Part shown: in pieces, positions 63,701 through 64,000 of the stretch | Position numbering within the stretch: position 1 is the stretch's first letter | Layout of the letters: every line of letters starts with the position of its first letter | Source: Struthidea cinerea | Taxonomy: Eukaryota > Chordata > Aves > Passeriformes > Corcoracidae | Length of the DNA: 64,000 nt | Assembly: GCA_013397865.1 (NCBI GenBank) | Contig: VZTI01003363.1 | Span: forward strand, 325,050 to 389,049 | Direction of reading: 5' to 3' | The notes under the pieces: generated by a model | Told to the model about the DNA's origin: nothing | Seen by the model: the letters and a program-made list of their open reading frames with translations, nothing else | Databases searched by the model: none | Position numbers and translations under genes: made by a program

Positions 63701-64000
63701 CAGACCAATTACTCCAAATCTTATCCAAAATATTCATGTTCCATCCCTTTCCTGCCTGTGCCTTATGCTACTGTTCTAGTTTGTTCACAGGTACATCCCC
63801 ACTCATAAATGAGATCACTTCGATGGGGTACTGTTTAGAGAAAGAAAACTTCACAGTTCCGGTGCTTTCCTCAGGGAAAGGGGCTGGACCACTTGCTCAG
63901 TGCAATACAAATTACCACACTGAACACGAAAAAAGATGGAGAAGTAACAAAACAAGAAGTCCATAAATCTTCTTTAACTTCTAAGAAGAATGACTAGCTG

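Larger units (their letters stand above)
58019..64000 (-). other. ZNF704 upstream intron, incomplete (at least 5,982 bp)
   Basis: No exon that could precede the VTAAMVLTSL exon in phase was found between 58019 and the window edge, so the preceding coding exons should lie to the right of 64000. Contents seen are a T-run near 58088-58100, an (AG)n microsatellite at 58574-58624 and a short (GCA)n run at 60778-60797. The rest is unrecognised non-coding sequence. Confidence 0.75.

Noticed and set aside
1..64000. CRISPR arrays, bacterial operons, phage or plasmid genes, tRNA and rRNA genes
   Set aside because: None seen. Repeats are microsatellites, a minisatellite and avian retroelements, and gene structure is that of a vertebrate.

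Overview
This window is vertebrate nuclear DNA and almost certainly comes from a bird. It has no dense reading frames, its exons are short with GT-AG borders, and it carries several 3'-truncated CR1 LINE copies. It also holds one solo LTR of the avian endogenous retrovirus class that begins TGTCCTGGTTTC. Nothing bacterial, plasmid, phage or CRISPR-like is present. Most open frames of 60-180 codons here are chance frames in non-coding DNA.

The one gene I can identify firmly lies on the minus strand and fills the right half: ZNF704, a member of the ZNF395/SLC2A4RG (HDBP/GLUT4EF) family. Seven consecutive coding exons were found by reading the minus strand: 58018-57915, 53774-53542, 49942-49842, 47485-47224, 42628-42524, 36810-36716 and 34976-34865. 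Reading phase is continuous through all six junctions and gives 336 residues and a TAA stop. In order they carry the conserved VTAAMVLTSL block, a Ser/Pro-rich segment ending in a basic PRKRK patch, one C2H2 zinc finger, an acidic SDYSDGEEDFYYTE block, a Ser/Pro linker, and a C-terminal C-clamp. The amino-terminal exons are not in the window and should lie beyond position 64000.

The left half (about 1-34,000) holds the ZNF704 3' end and AT-rich sequence without a recognisable protein gene. Minus-strand AATAAA signals cluster between 18,300 and 19,100, so a very long 3' untranslated region reaching there is possible but unproven. A GC-rich, CpG-rich block at the left edge (about 80-395) looks like a CpG-island promoter without an identified gene. 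A second GC-rich patch at 17,297-17,594 has a good splice acceptor and 98 open codons. It may be the end of an unidentified plus-strand transcript.

Repeats: CR1 fragments at 5523-6028, 6381-6512, 39317-39700 (minus), 49983-50205 and 57472-57581; a solo LTR at 48769-49354; a three-copy 51-bp minisatellite at 35213-35365; a 40-bp tandem duplication at 29163-29242; and microsatellites (CAGCC)n, (TCTA)n, (AT)n, (AG)n and (GCA)n. Notable points are a CR1 copy about 40 nt from the splice acceptor of the zinc-finger exon, a 43-bp CpG-dense near-palindrome isolated in AT-rich DNA, and the orphan CpG island. I did not find a convincing wholly new biological system.
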